DNA of 21,768 nucleotides, from NCBI GenBank assembly GCA_040753075.1, contig JBFMHA010000063.1, forward strand, positions 1-21,768. Reading direction: 5' to 3'. This DNA comes from UBA6814 sp040753075. Lineage in GTDB: Bacteria > Desulfobacterota > Desulfovibrionia > Desulfovibrionales > Desulfovibrionaceae. The notes beneath the pieces were generated by a model, which did no database searches, was not told where the DNA came from, and saw nothing but the letters and a program-made list of their open reading frames with translations. Within the stretch, counting starts at the first letter, position 1; each line of letters opens with the position of its first letter. Below are positions 13,371-21,315 of the stretch, in pieces. Position numbers and translations under genes: made by a program.

Positions 13371-15276
13371 AGGCCGGGGGCAGGCCGTCCAGGTCCAGGA
13401 ACACGCCCTCGGCCCGGGTGGCGCGGCCCTTGGGATTGCGGTGCAGGCAGCCGGCGAGCAGCACCCGGCGCTCCCCGCCCCCGGGGGGACGCACCCGCGC
13501 CACGGTCCGGAACTCGATCCGCACCGGTCCGCGCTCGTCCCGTCGGGGAAGCCGCCCCTGGTCCTCCGGGGCCAGCCAGCTCCCGACCTCGGCCGCGGAA
13601 ACCCGCCCCGGATCCGGGTCCAGCCCCAGGATGCGGCAGGCCGCGGGGTCGAGCCGCACGGCATCCCCCTCCCAGGCCCAGGTCCCCATGCCGGACACGG
13701 CCAGGAGCGCCCGGAGGCGCTCGGACTCGGCCTGGGCCGCGGCGCAGGCCTCCCGGTGCTCGGTCACGTCCAGGTAGGTGCCGTGGTAGACCGCTTTCCC
13801 CGGCCTGGAGCCGGGCACGGGGCGGCCGAGGCTGTACCCGAAGGCCGGGCTGCCGTCCTGGCGGATGAGCCGATAGGAGGCGCGGTATTCCCGCTGCTCG
13901 GCCACTGCAGCGCGCAACTCGCGGGTCACGGCCTCCCGGTCGTCGGGATGGATGTGGGCGAGGAACAGCTCCATGGTCGCGGGCCGTGACTGGGGCTCCA
14001 GCCCCAGGGCCTCGTAGATCTCGTCCGACCACCAGTCCGCGTCCTCGCCGGACCTGTACTCCCAGTGCCCCAGCCGGGCCAGGGCGTGCGCCCGCTGCAG
14101 GCGCTGCACTGCGACGCCGCGATCCGCCTCGGCGCGCTTGAGGTCGGTGACGTCCAGAGCCAGGCCGTCGCAGACCATCTCCTGGGACATGCCGGGACGG
14201 TGCGCGGCCTGGATGCGCACCCACACCTGCGAGCCGTCCGGCCGCAGAAAGCGAACCTCCCGGCGCAGGGGTTCGCCAGTGGCCGAGCAGCGCTCCATAT
14301 CGGCCAGGAATTCGGCCCGGTCTTCGGGGTGGATGGCGGCCAACATCCGTTCCAGTCCCGGAGCCCCTTGCCTGGGGCCGATGCCCAGCAGCCCGGCCAG
14401 CCCGGCGCTGGCGTAGGCCAGGCGCCGCGTCCCGTCGGCCTCCTGGACCACCTGGAACACCGCCCCCCCGATGAGGTTGTCCCCCAGGCTGCGCAGCCGC
14501 CATTCGTTCTCCCGGGCCTGGGCCTCGGCCCGGGCTCGGCGTCCCACCTCCTCCTCCAGCCGGCGCACGGTTTCGGCCAGACCCTGCGTACGCTCCCTGA
14601 CTCTTTCCTCCAGGGAGGCGTGCATGGTGCGCAGAGAATCCAGCAGCCGGCGCTGCTCGGTCACGTCCACGACCACGCCGACCATCCGCAGGATCCGGCC
14701 CGCTTCGTCCCGCTCCAGGGAGCGGTGGGTGAACACGAACCGCTCCTCGCCGTCCTTGCGCAGCACCCGGCAACTCTGCACGGGCTGATCCTGCCCGGCG
14801 AAGACCTCGGCCACGGACTGAGCCGCCCTCTCCAGGTCCTCGGGATGCACGTGGCGGAGAAAGGTTACCGGGCCGGCCTCGGCCTCTCCCGGCTCCAGGC
14901 CCAGCATCCGGTACAGGGAGTCGGACCAGAAGAACTTCCCGGCATGGGCATCGTACTCCACCCGCCCCACGGCCGAGACATAGCGGGTCCACTCGACGTC
15001 CCGGGAGGCGTCGCCCGGCCCCTTGGACCCGTTGCGGGCTTCGCCGGGGATGAAGAGGAACAGGTTGGCCGGCTCGGTGCCCAGGGCCTCGGCCAGCCGG
15101 ACAACCATGCCGAAGGACGGGGCCGAGGCCCCGCGCTCCATGTTGGACAGGTGCTCCACCGTGATCTGCAGCCGGCCGGCCAGTTCGCCCTGGGTCAGTT
15201 TCGCCAGGGTGCGCAGGAAGCGCAGGCGGCGTCCGAAGGACTGCTGCCATTCCATGGAGTCGTGCGTTATAGCCAT
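13369..15276 (-). CDS. XRE-family HTH protein with four PAS domains, no enzymatic output
   Basis: A 635-residue protein. Residues ~12-70 form a Cro/C1-type helix-turn-helix (LRTLAKLTQGELAGRLQITV, then EHLSNMERGASAPSFGMVVR, then LAEALGTEPANLF). Four PAS domains of the PAS_3 kind follow at about 95-215, 266-390, 395-510 and 520-632. Three of them carry an I/VHPEDR-type motif and a DG-S/E turn, and three end in a DVT-E/D linker. A coiled coil joins PAS1 and PAS2 (about 210-265, SLEERVRERTQGLAETVRRL). No histidine kinase, GGDEF, EAL or other catalytic domain is present, and the protein ends inside or just after PAS4. It probably binds DNA itself and responds to a ligand or redox signal. No ribosome site precedes the ATG; a second ATG at 15255 lacks one too. 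Convergent with the HesB-like gene. Confidence 0.87.
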   Translation of the reverse strand: MAITHDSMEWQQSFGRRLRFLRTLAKLTQGELAGRLQITVEHLSNMERGASAPSFGMVVRLAEALGTEPANLFLFIPGEARNGSKGPGDASRDVEWTRYVSAVGRVEYDAHAGKFFWSDSLYRMLGLEPGEAEAGPVTFLRHVHPEDLERAAQSVAEVFAGQDQPVQSCRVLRKDGEERFVFTHRSLERDEAGRILRMVGVVVDVTEQRRLLDSLRTMHASLEERVRERTQGLAETVRRLEEEVGRRARAEAQARENEWRLRSLGDNLIGGAVFQVVQEADGTRRLAYASAGLAGLLGIGPRQGAPGLERMLAAIHPEDRAEFLADMERCSATGEPLRREVRFLRPDGSQVWVRIQAAHRPGMSQEMVCDGLALDVTDLKRAEADRGVAVQRLQRAHALARLGHWEYRSGEDADWWSDEIYEALGLEPQSRPATMELFLAHIHPDDREAVTRELRAAVAEQREYRASYRLIRQDGSPAFGYSLGRPVPGSRPGKAVYHGTYLDVTEHREACAAAQAESERLRALLAVSGMGTWAWEGDAVRLDPAACRILGLDPDPGRVSAAEVGSWLAPEDQGRLPRRDERGPVRIEFRTVARVRPPGGGERRVLLAGCLHRNPKGRATRAEGVFLDLDGLPPA

Positions 15277-15285
15277 TGCTTTGTC

Positions 15286-15315
15286 AGTGTAACACGAATA
15301 CTCGGTTCACGTCAG
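15286..15315 (-). promoter_or_regulatory. Promoter of the HTH-PAS gene, suggesting a leaderless mRNA
   Basis: CTGACG and TACACT are separated by 18 bases on the minus strand. The -10 box ends only 9 bases before the ATG at 15276, so transcription would begin at or within a few bases of the start codon. Confidence 0.45.
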
Positions 15316-15413
15316 CACGATTCCTGACTCTCCGGCCTCTTGAACCGATTCTCCAGGCAATGGGCGGAAAAGGAAGGGAACAAGCGGAGACGGAACGGCG
15401 GCAGGCCCGGGAT

Positions 15414-15854
15414 TCATCCCTCGCCCAGCTGGCGCTTGGCCGCACGCACGTCCTCCACTCCCACCTGGTCCAGGAGCACGAGGATCTCCTCGATGCTGTA
15501 AGGGCTGCGGGTCTTCTGTTTGTAGTCGGTGGCCTTCTGCAGGCCCTCCTGGGTGATCCGCCCGGAATTCAGCAGGACCTCCACCACGTTGCGCGGCTTG
15601 CTGGCTCCGGTCCGGGCGGTGAGGGAGACAAGGTTGTCCCGCTCGGAGATGAGACGGTTGACCTGGTCCTGCAGATCCCTCTCCCGGTTGCGCACGGTGC
15701 GGACCTCGTCCTCCAGCTCGGTGACCTTGATCTGGAGCTTGACCCGGGCGGCCTCGGCCGCGCGCAGCCGCTCCTTGAAGGCCTGCGAACGGCGCGAGAT
15801 GATCATGCCGCCGATCACGAAGGTCAAGATGATGGTGCTGAAAACGATGAACAC
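15414..15854 (-). CDS. Membrane-anchored coiled-coil protein of unknown function
   Basis: A 146-residue protein. The first ~21 residues (MFIVFSTIILTFVIGGMIIS) are an N-terminal membrane anchor followed by RR, so the rest is expected in the cytoplasm. Residues ~25-77 form a coiled coil rich in Glu, Arg and Leu (AARVKLQIKVTELEDEVRTV). A small C-terminal region (about 85-146) with NVVEVLLNSGRITQEGLQKA and PYSIEEILVLLDQVGVEDVR looks like a short helical domain. I do not recognise the family. It has its own promoter upstream and is followed by a gap to the HTH-PAS promoter. The ribosome site is weak. Confidence 0.75.
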   Translation of the reverse strand: MFIVFSTIILTFVIGGMIISRRSQAFKERLRAAEAARVKLQIKVTELEDEVRTVRNRERDLQDQVNRLISERDNLVSLTARTGASKPRNVVEVLLNSGRITQEGLQKATDYKQKTRSPYSIEEILVLLDQVGVEDVRAAKRQLGEG

Positions 15855-15877
15855 GCCGCCACCCCTGCTTTCGCGAA

Positions 15878-15906
15878 GTGATAAGCTCTTAGGGATGTTA
15901 GTGCAA
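15878..15906 (-). promoter_or_regulatory. Sigma-70-type promoter of the coiled-coil gene
   Basis: TTGCAC and TATCAC separated by 17 bases, 23 bases before the ATG at 15854. Confidence 0.5.
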
Positions 15907-16019
15907 GCCCGGAAGCATTCCGTCCCGGCCGCCCCGGCTCCCGCCCCTTGGCGGCCGGAAGCGCGGGACTCTCCGGGCGGTCAGCCCGGCCGAGCCTCGG
16001 CGCCGCCGGCCGGATTCAG

Positions 16020-16140
16020 TGACGTTTTTGTAATTTCCCCTCTTCTGCCTCGCCAGCATTTTACAAAATCAGGAAACCGCGCCAGATCCGGACAGGGTTC
16101 AATCTGATCAACATATTGAAATTTATTATATTTTATACAT
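16020..16140. promoter_or_regulatory. AT-rich control region upstream of glnN
   Basis: A markedly AT-rich stretch inside GC-rich DNA. It holds two inverted-repeat pairs: TTTTGTAA (16026-16033) with TTACAAAA (16061-16068), and TTCAAT (16098-16103) with ATTGAA (16115-16120). The run ATTTATTATATTTTATACAT just upstream of the sigma-54-like site could be bent or bound by IHF. These are candidate activator sites for nitrogen control. The part before it (15907-16019) is GC-rich and shows nothing I can name. Confidence 0.45.
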
Positions 16141-16141
16141 G

Positions 16142-16157
16142 TGGCACACCACTTGTT
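16142..16157 (+). promoter_or_regulatory. Sigma-54-like promoter of glnN
   Basis: TGGCAC-N5-TTGTT fits the -24/-12 consensus (TGGCACG-N4-TTGCW) with the correct 10-base gap between the invariant GG and the second element. The -12 GC is GT here, which weakens it. The transcription start would fall near 16168, giving a leader of about 78 bases to the glnN ATG. Confidence 0.5.
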
Positions 16158-16245
16158 AATTGCCTGGGCCAAGGCGGCCCCGCAGGACGCGGCCCTGGCC
16201 CGGACCACCGGGAGACATCACACCTCGCTTCTCAAGGAGTACGGC

Positions 16246-18426
16246 ATGAGCGGCTATCAGACCCGGCAGAACGCCATTGCGGCGGTGACCAACTACAAAC
16301 CCTCCGCGGCCCCCCTGAACTACGCCCAGACCCCGCCCACCGAGGTCTTCGGCAGCAACGTGTTCAACGACAGGGTCATGCAGGAGATGCTGCCCAAGGA
16401 CGTCTACAAGTCCCTGAAGAAGACCATCGAGCTGGGCGAGAAGATCGATCCCTCCATCGCCGGCGTGGTGGCCTCGGCCATGAAGAAGTGGGCCCTGTCC
16501 AAGGGCGCGACCCACTACACCCACGTATTCTACCCCCTGACCGGCCTCACCGCCGAGAAGCACGACGGGTTCCTGGCCCCGGACGGCAAGGGCGGCGCCA
16601 TCGCCGAGTTCGACGCCAAGCAGCTCATCCAGGGCGAGCCCGACGCCTCCTCCTTCCCCTCCGGCGGCATCCGCTCCACCTTCGAGGCCCGCGGCTACAC
16701 CGCCTGGGACGTGACCAACCCGGCATACATCCTGGAGAATCCCAACGGAACCTTCCTGTGCATCCCCACCGCCTTCGTGTCCTGGACCGGCGAGGCCCTG
16801 GACAAGAAGACTCCGCTCCTGCGCTCCAACCAGGCCCTGAACAAGCAGGCCCAGCGCATCCTCAAGCTCTTCGGCCACACCAGGAACGAGCCCGCGCAGT
16901 CCTTTGCCGGACCGGAGCAGGAGTACTTCCTCATCGACCGCAACTTCTTCTTCGCGCGTCCCGACCTGCTCATCGCCGGCCGCACCCTGTTCGGCGGGAA
17001 GCCGGCCAAGGGCCAGGAGTTCGAGGACCACTATTTCGGCGCCATCCCGCGCCGGGTGCTGGCCTACATGCTCGAGGTGGAGCACGAACTGTACAAGCTG
17101 GGCGTGCCGGTGAAGACCCGCCACAACGAGGTGGCCCCGGCCCAGTACGAGATCGCGCCCCTCTACGAGCAGTCCAACCTGGCCACCGACCACAACCAGA
17201 TGATCATGAGCACCCTGAAGAGCGTGGCCAAGCGCTACGGCATGGTCTGCCTGCTGCACGAGAAGCCCTTCGCCGGCATCAACGGCTCGGGCAAGCACGT
17301 GAACTACTCGGTGGGCACCAAGTCCCTGGGCAGCCTCTTCGACCCGGGCGACACCCCGCACGAGAACGCCCAGTTCCTGGTGTTCTGCGCCGCGGCCATC
17401 CGGGCGGTGCACAAGTACGGCGCGCTCCTGCGGGCCACCGTGGCCTCGGCCAGCAACGACCACCGCCTGGGCGCCAACGAGGCCCCGCCGGCCATCATGT
17501 CCGTGTACCTGGGCGAGCAGCTCACCGACGTGTTCGAGCAGATCAAGAAGGGCGGCGCCAAGACCAGCAAGTCCAAGGGCAGCCTGACCGTGGGCGTGGA
17601 CACCCTGCCCCCTCTGCCCATGGACGCGGGCGACCGCAACCGCACCAGTCCCTTCGCCTTCACCGGCAACCGGTTCGAGTTCCGCGCCGTGGGCTCCAAC
17701 ATGTCCATCGCCGGTCCCCAGGTGGCCCTGAACACCATGATGGCCGAGTCCCTGGACTTCATCGCCACCCAACTCGAGAAGGCCACCAAGGGCAAGCCCG
17801 AGAAGTTCAACGAGGCCGTGCAGAAGGTCCTCCAGGACATCATGAAGAAGCACGAGGCCATCATCTTCAACGGCGACGGGTACTCCGAGGCCTGGCACAA
17901 GGAGGCCAAGAAGCGCGGCCTGCCCAACCTGAAGACCTCGGTGGAGGCCCTGCCGGAGCTCACCAGCCCCGAGGTGGTGGACCTGTTCACCAAGTACGGC
18001 GTGTTCTCCAAGCGCGAACTGGAAAGCCGCCAGGAGATCTACCTGGAGCAGTACTGCCGGACCGTCACCACCGAGGCCAACCTGGTGATCAAGATGGCCC
18101 GCACCATGATCTATCCGGGCGCCGTGCGGTACCAGAACGAGCTGGCCGCCACCTGCGCCAACCTGAAGGCCATCGGCCACGACTTCACCATGATCACCCT
18201 TGAGGACGTGACCGCCAAGCTGCGCGGCCTGCAGAAGAGCGCCAACGAGCTGGAGAAGCTCCTGACCCACGAGCACGGCGACACCCTGTCCCACGCCAGG
18301 TTCCTGTGCGACAAGGTGCTCCCGGCCATGCTCAAGGTCCGCTCCTACGCCGACCACCTGGAGAGCGTGGTGGCCGACGACCTCTGGAACCTGCCCTCCT
18401 ACCAGGAGATGCTCTTCATCAAGTAG
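16246..18426 (+). CDS. glnN: Type III glutamine synthetase
   Basis: A full-length 726-residue GSIII, which makes glutamine from glutamate, ammonia and ATP in the cytoplasm. Length alone separates it from GSI (~470 residues). Landmarks are VFGSNVFNDRVMQEMLPKDV near the start, FPSGGIRSTFEARGYTAWD, the catalytic AGPEQEYFLID (from about 222), KTRHNEVAPAQYEIAPLYE, INGSGKHVNYS (about 345), ASNDHRLGANEAPPAI (about 403) and RTSPFAFTGNRFEFRAVGS (about 465). I chose the ATG at 16246 because AAGGAG sits 7 bases upstream and MSGYQTRQNAI begins the family-like part. The longer frame from 16141 starts inside the promoter. The upstream sigma-54-like site suggests activation under nitrogen limitation. A strong terminator follows, so it is a single-gene unit. 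Confidence 0.96.
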   Translation: MSGYQTRQNAIAAVTNYKPSAAPLNYAQTPPTEVFGSNVFNDRVMQEMLPKDVYKSLKKTIELGEKIDPSIAGVVASAMKKWALSKGATHYTHVFYPLTGLTAEKHDGFLAPDGKGGAIAEFDAKQLIQGEPDASSFPSGGIRSTFEARGYTAWDVTNPAYILENPNGTFLCIPTAFVSWTGEALDKKTPLLRSNQALNKQAQRILKLFGHTRNEPAQSFAGPEQEYFLIDRNFFFARPDLLIAGRTLFGGKPAKGQEFEDHYFGAIPRRVLAYMLEVEHELYKLGVPVKTRHNEVAPAQYEIAPLYEQSNLATDHNQMIMSTLKSVAKRYGMVCLLHEKPFAGINGSGKHVNYSVGTKSLGSLFDPGDTPHENAQFLVFCAAAIRAVHKYGALLRATVASASNDHRLGANEAPPAIMSVYLGEQLTDVFEQIKKGGAKTSKSKGSLTVGVDTLPPLPMDAGDRNRTSPFAFTGNRFEFRAVGSNMSIAGPQVALNTMMAESLDFIATQLEKATKGKPEKFNEAVQKVLQDIMKKHEAIIFNGDGYSEAWHKEAKKRGLPNLKTSVEALPELTSPEVVDLFTKYGVFSKRELESRQEIYLEQYCRTVTTEANLVIKMARTMIYPGAVRYQNELAATCANLKAIGHDFTMITLEDVTAKLRGLQKSANELEKLLTHEHGDTLSHARFLCDKVLPAMLKVRSYADHLESVVADDLWNLPSYQEMLFIK

Positions 18427-18454
18427 GCCCGCCCCCGCCTTGCGACAAAAATGG

Positions 18455-18482
18455 AAAGGCCCGCCGCAAGGCGGGCCTTTTT
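18455..18482 (+). terminator. Terminator of glnN
   Basis: An 11-bp perfect stem (AAAGGCCCGCC / GGCGGGCCTTT) with a GCAA loop ends in TTTTT, 28 bases after the glnN stop. Confidence 0.95.
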
Positions 18483-18529
18483 CGTGGCAAGTCCGAATCG
18501 GGGCGGCGGCAGGATGGAGCCGGCAGGGC

Positions 18530-18557
18530 TTGCGCACCGAGGCAACTCTAACATAGG
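18530..18557 (+). promoter_or_regulatory. Weak promoter candidate for the ATPase/DUF4276 pair
   Basis: TTGCGC and CATAGG with a 16-base gap, about 53 bases before the ATPase ATG. Just downstream, TGTCC (18561-18565) and GGACA (18574-18578) form a small inverted repeat that could be an operator or a leader hairpin. Both are tentative. Confidence 0.3.
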
Positions 18558-18610
18558 GATTGTCCAGCAACCAGGACAGCCCCCGACGACACTGAACCGG
18601 AGATGATGAG

Positions 18611-19723
18611 ATGGGTCGCCCCCTGAAGTCGGTCACGATTCATGGATTCAAGTCCATCCGGAACCTGAAAAATTTTGAACTCACCGACCTCAATGTCCTG
18701 GTTGGCGCAAACGGAGCAGGAAAAAGCAATTTCGTGGATTTCTTCCGTATGCTTCGTGCAATGTCTGAAGAAGGATTGGTAAAATACGTCACGGAAAAAG
18801 GCGGGGCCGACGGATTCTTTTACAACGGACCAAAGGAAACTAAACACATTGATGTTCACTTAGTCTTTGGAAACAATGAATACCAATTTATTCTTACTCC
18901 AACAGCTTCCAGCGAACTCATGGTACAAAGCGAGAGCACGCTGTATGCCGGAGCAGGGAGATGGCGGCTTCACGGCGGGGGGCGGCTGGAATCACAATTA
19001 AGAGCGTGGAAATCGAGCAAATCTCAACGATTCCCCGGAGCCAAGGGCGTCGAGGCTTACGTTTACGACGCCGTATCAAGTTGGATAGTCTACCATTTCC
19101 ACGACACGAGTGCGACAGCACCAATGCGCCGCAATCATTCCGTTGCGGACTGGAGGGAGTTCAATCCCGACGCATCCAACATTGCTGCTTTTCTTCTGGA
19201 TCTCAAAGAGAAGCGTATCGCGACGTATGAAAAAATAATCGAAACTATCCAACTCATTGCCCCATTTCTTGATGACTTCTTGCTGGAGCCGGAGAGGAAA
19301 GGGGAAAATGAAGTCATCCGCCTGCAATGGCGACAAAAGGGAAGTTCGTACCCCTTCCAACCCTGGCAGCTTTCGGACGGAACCATCCGGTTCATCTGTC
19401 TGGCCACCGCGCTGTTGCAACCGAATCCACCCTCAACCGTGGTCATTGATGAGCCCGAGCTCGGGCTGCATCCTTTTGCCTTGGATGTGCTGGCGGGCTT
19501 GTTCCGGGATGCGGCGCAGCGGACGCAAGTCATCGTATCCACCCAATCCCCCGCTCTGCTCAACTCCTTTGCGCCGGAGGAGGTGATTGTCGTGGACCGC
19601 GCCCAGGGGGCCACTCGGATGCGGCGTCTCGATGCCGAAAGCCTGGAGGAATGGACCGCAGAATACACCCTTGGCGAGTTGTGGCAGAAGAATATCTTCG
19701 ACGGGGGTCCGACCCATGAGTAG
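18611..19723 (+). CDS. ABC/SMC-type AAA ATPase of a probable defence pair
   Basis: A 370-residue ATPase of the RecF/SMC/OLD-like group. It has the opening SVTIHGFKSIRNL, Walker A GANGAGKS (32-39), the ABC signature LSDGT (254-258), Walker B VVIDEPE (277-283) followed by LGLHP, and a switch region STQSPALLNSF (310-320). Between Walker A and the signature lies a variable ~200-residue helical insert. Such ATPases are commonly paired with nuclease- or TOPRIM-like partners in anti-phage systems. Here the next gene overlaps by 8 bp and is a DUF4276 protein. The gene is visibly poorer in GC than glnN and copA, with many AAA, AAT and TTT codons in its first half, a sign of transfer. The start is supported by GGAG 8 bases upstream. 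The triggering signal is unknown. Confidence 0.85.
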   Translation: MGRPLKSVTIHGFKSIRNLKNFELTDLNVLVGANGAGKSNFVDFFRMLRAMSEEGLVKYVTEKGGADGFFYNGPKETKHIDVHLVFGNNEYQFILTPTASSELMVQSESTLYAGAGRWRLHGGGRLESQLRAWKSSKSQRFPGAKGVEAYVYDAVSSWIVYHFHDTSATAPMRRNHSVADWREFNPDASNIAAFLLDLKEKRIATYEKIIETIQLIAPFLDDFLLEPERKGENEVIRLQWRQKGSSYPFQPWQLSDGTIRFICLATALLQPNPPSTVVIDEPELGLHPFALDVLAGLFRDAAQRTQVIVSTQSPALLNSFAPEEVIVVDRAQGATRMRRLDAESLEEWTAEYTLGELWQKNIFDGGPTHE

Positions 19724-20393
19724 GGTCCTGCTCGTTGTCGAAGGGCAAACCGAACGGGCAATCCTCCAACAGCTTCTCGCCCCCTGGCTCAGCGCCAAGG
19801 GCGTCTTTCTGAGCCCCAAGATTGTGGGCAAGCCCGGTCACAAGGGCGGCGCGCGCGACTTCAGCGCAGTGCTCAGGGAAATCCTCGCGCTGCTCAAGCA
19901 GGAGCCGACCAGTACCGTTACGACATTCTTCGACTACTACGCCCTGCCCTCCTCCTGGCCCAGGGCCGCGGCTCCGAAGGATAAACCGTCCCCGGCAATC
20001 CCCTCGCTCATCGAACAGGGCATGGCCGAGGCCGTGGGCAAGGCTATGGGGAGTTCCTTCAACCCGGCGCGGTTCATTCCCTACATCCAAATGTATGAGT
20101 TGGAGGCCCTCCTGTTTGCGGGTCCAAAGGAAATGGCCGATGTTTTCGAGAACCCGAGGTTGGAGGCCACTTTTTCTGGGATAGTGGCGGCGAGCGGCGG
20201 GTGCGAGAGTATTGACGATGGGGCCACAACCGCGCCGTCAAAACGTATTACAACTCACTTCCCGCCGTACAAGAAAGGGAGCGGCGTCAATGCCCACGCC
20301 CCTCGCATCGTGAACCGTATTGGAATCGATCGGATTCGCCAGGCATGCCCCCACTTCAACAAATGGATCGGACGACTGGAGGGAATCCACTAG
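19716..20393 (+). CDS. DUF4276 family (TOPRIM-like) protein, partner of the ATPase
   Basis: A 225-residue protein from the ATG at 19716, which overlaps the ATPase stop by 8 bp and so implies translational coupling. It opens MSRVLLVVEGQTERAILQQL; the VEGQTE motif with Glu9 and Glu13, and FFDYYALP with Asp73 after a strand, are typical of DUF4276 and resemble the acidic core of TOPRIM nucleases. IQMYELEALLF (about 124-134) is a further family motif, and KPGHKGG (39-45) adds a basic patch. By analogy with OLD, PARIS and AbiL-type pairs, it is the likely effector that acts on nucleic acid or tRNA when released by the ATPase. That role is inference. GC content is higher than in the ATPase gene but still below the neighbours. 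Confidence 0.8.
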   Translation: MSRVLLVVEGQTERAILQQLLAPWLSAKGVFLSPKIVGKPGHKGGARDFSAVLREILALLKQEPTSTVTTFFDYYALPSSWPRAAAPKDKPSPAIPSLIEQGMAEAVGKAMGSSFNPARFIPYIQMYELEALLFAGPKEMADVFENPRLEATFSGIVAASGGCESIDDGATTAPSKRITTHFPPYKKGSGVNAHAPRIVNRIGIDRIRQACPHFNKWIGRLEGIH

Positions 20394-20460
20394 CAGGAAA
20401 CAGTTCAGAACCCTCCCCTTCAAGTCCCCCCGCCAGCGTTAACCACCTGTTAAACGCAAA

Positions 20461-20490
20461 CCGGGGTGTCAGCCCAAGCCAACACCCCGG
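20461..20490. terminator. Hairpin between the DUF4276 gene and tRNA-Ser, likely bidirectional terminator
   Basis: A 9-bp perfect stem (CCGGGGTGT / ACACCCCGG) with a 12-nt loop. On the minus strand, reading out of the tRNA gene, it is followed by TTTGCGTTT; on the plus strand by ATTTACAT. A weaker stem with arms GCGTTAAC and GTTAAACGC lies just before it (about 20437-20458). Confidence 0.6.
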
Positions 20491-20505
20491 ATTTACATGC
20501 AAAAA

Positions 20506-20600
<95 letters not shown>

Positions 20601-20626
20601 GCACCCCCCGGACGGGGGAGAAGGGT

Positions 20627-20655
20627 TTCATAGGGACTCGGGCGCGGGCTGTCAA
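20627..20655 (-). promoter_or_regulatory. Promoter of tRNA-Ser
   Basis: A perfect TTGACA and TATGAA separated by 17 bases on the minus strand, with the -10 box ending 26 bases before the mature tRNA 5' end. It begins only a few bases after the stop codon of the gene at 20663. Confidence 0.75.
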
Positions 20656-20662
20656 CCCTGGG

Positions 20663-21181
20663 CTAGAGCCCCAGGAGCCCGTCCAACTGCTGCACGAAGG
20701 GCTCCACCGCGGCCTTGTCCGCGGCCGGGGCTTCGGACACCGACTTGGCCCGGGCGTGGGAGGCCCGCACCTGCTCCATCATCTGGCTCTTGCGCTCCGG
20801 GCTCAGGGTCGGGTTGTTCCTGATGTCGTCCAGGGTGGACTGGAGGTAGCTCTCCAGCTCCCGGGACTGCTGCTCGGACTTGAGCGCGGCGTAGGCGCGC
20901 ACGATGCGCTCCCCGGTCTCGGTCCAGGTCTTCTGGGTGAAGCCGTAGCGGCCCATGACCTGGGCGATGCCCGGGAATTCGACTCCGTCCTCGGCCCATT
21001 GCTGCACCGCGGCCTCGGCCTCGGTGTTGCGCTCCCAGCCGAAGATCCGGGTGAGTTCGTCCAGGCAGCCCACGAAACGGGTGACGTCCCCCGGCCCCAG
21101 GGGGCCGGCCTGGGCGTTCGCAACGCCAAGGACCAGGAAGAAGACCGCCAGGGCGAGCACCCGGCGCAGGGACAACTCCAT
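20663..21181 (-). CDS. Exported helical protein of unknown function
   Basis: A 172-residue protein from the ATG at 21181 (MELSLRRVLALAVFFLVLGV), chosen because GGAGA precedes it and it begins a good signal peptide, cleaved near ANAQAG. The longer frame adds 14 residues that do not look signal-like. The mature part is helical and charged, with FVGCLDELTRIFGWERNTEA, then YGFTQKTWTETGERIVRAYA and a C-terminal coiled region. I do not recognise a family; it has no enzyme motif. A possible promoter (TTTGCT, 16 bases, TATTGT) lies upstream at about 21214-21241. It stands alone upstream of the tRNA gene. Confidence 0.75.
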   Translation of the reverse strand: MELSLRRVLALAVFFLVLGVANAQAGPLGPGDVTRFVGCLDELTRIFGWERNTEAEAAVQQWAEDGVEFPGIAQVMGRYGFTQKTWTETGERIVRAYAALKSEQQSRELESYLQSTLDDIRNNPTLSPERKSQMMEQVRASHARAKSVSEAPAADKAAVEPFVQQLDGLLGL

Positions 21182-21315
21182 GCTCGTTCTCCGCAGGACG
21201 AAAGTGGGGAAAGACAATATCACAACCTGAGAAAAAGCAAAGCCCTCCCGCCGAACAAGGCCGGCCGCCGCGCGCCAGCCTTCCTGCTCCGCCGGACCAT
21301 GACGCGGACTGGAGC

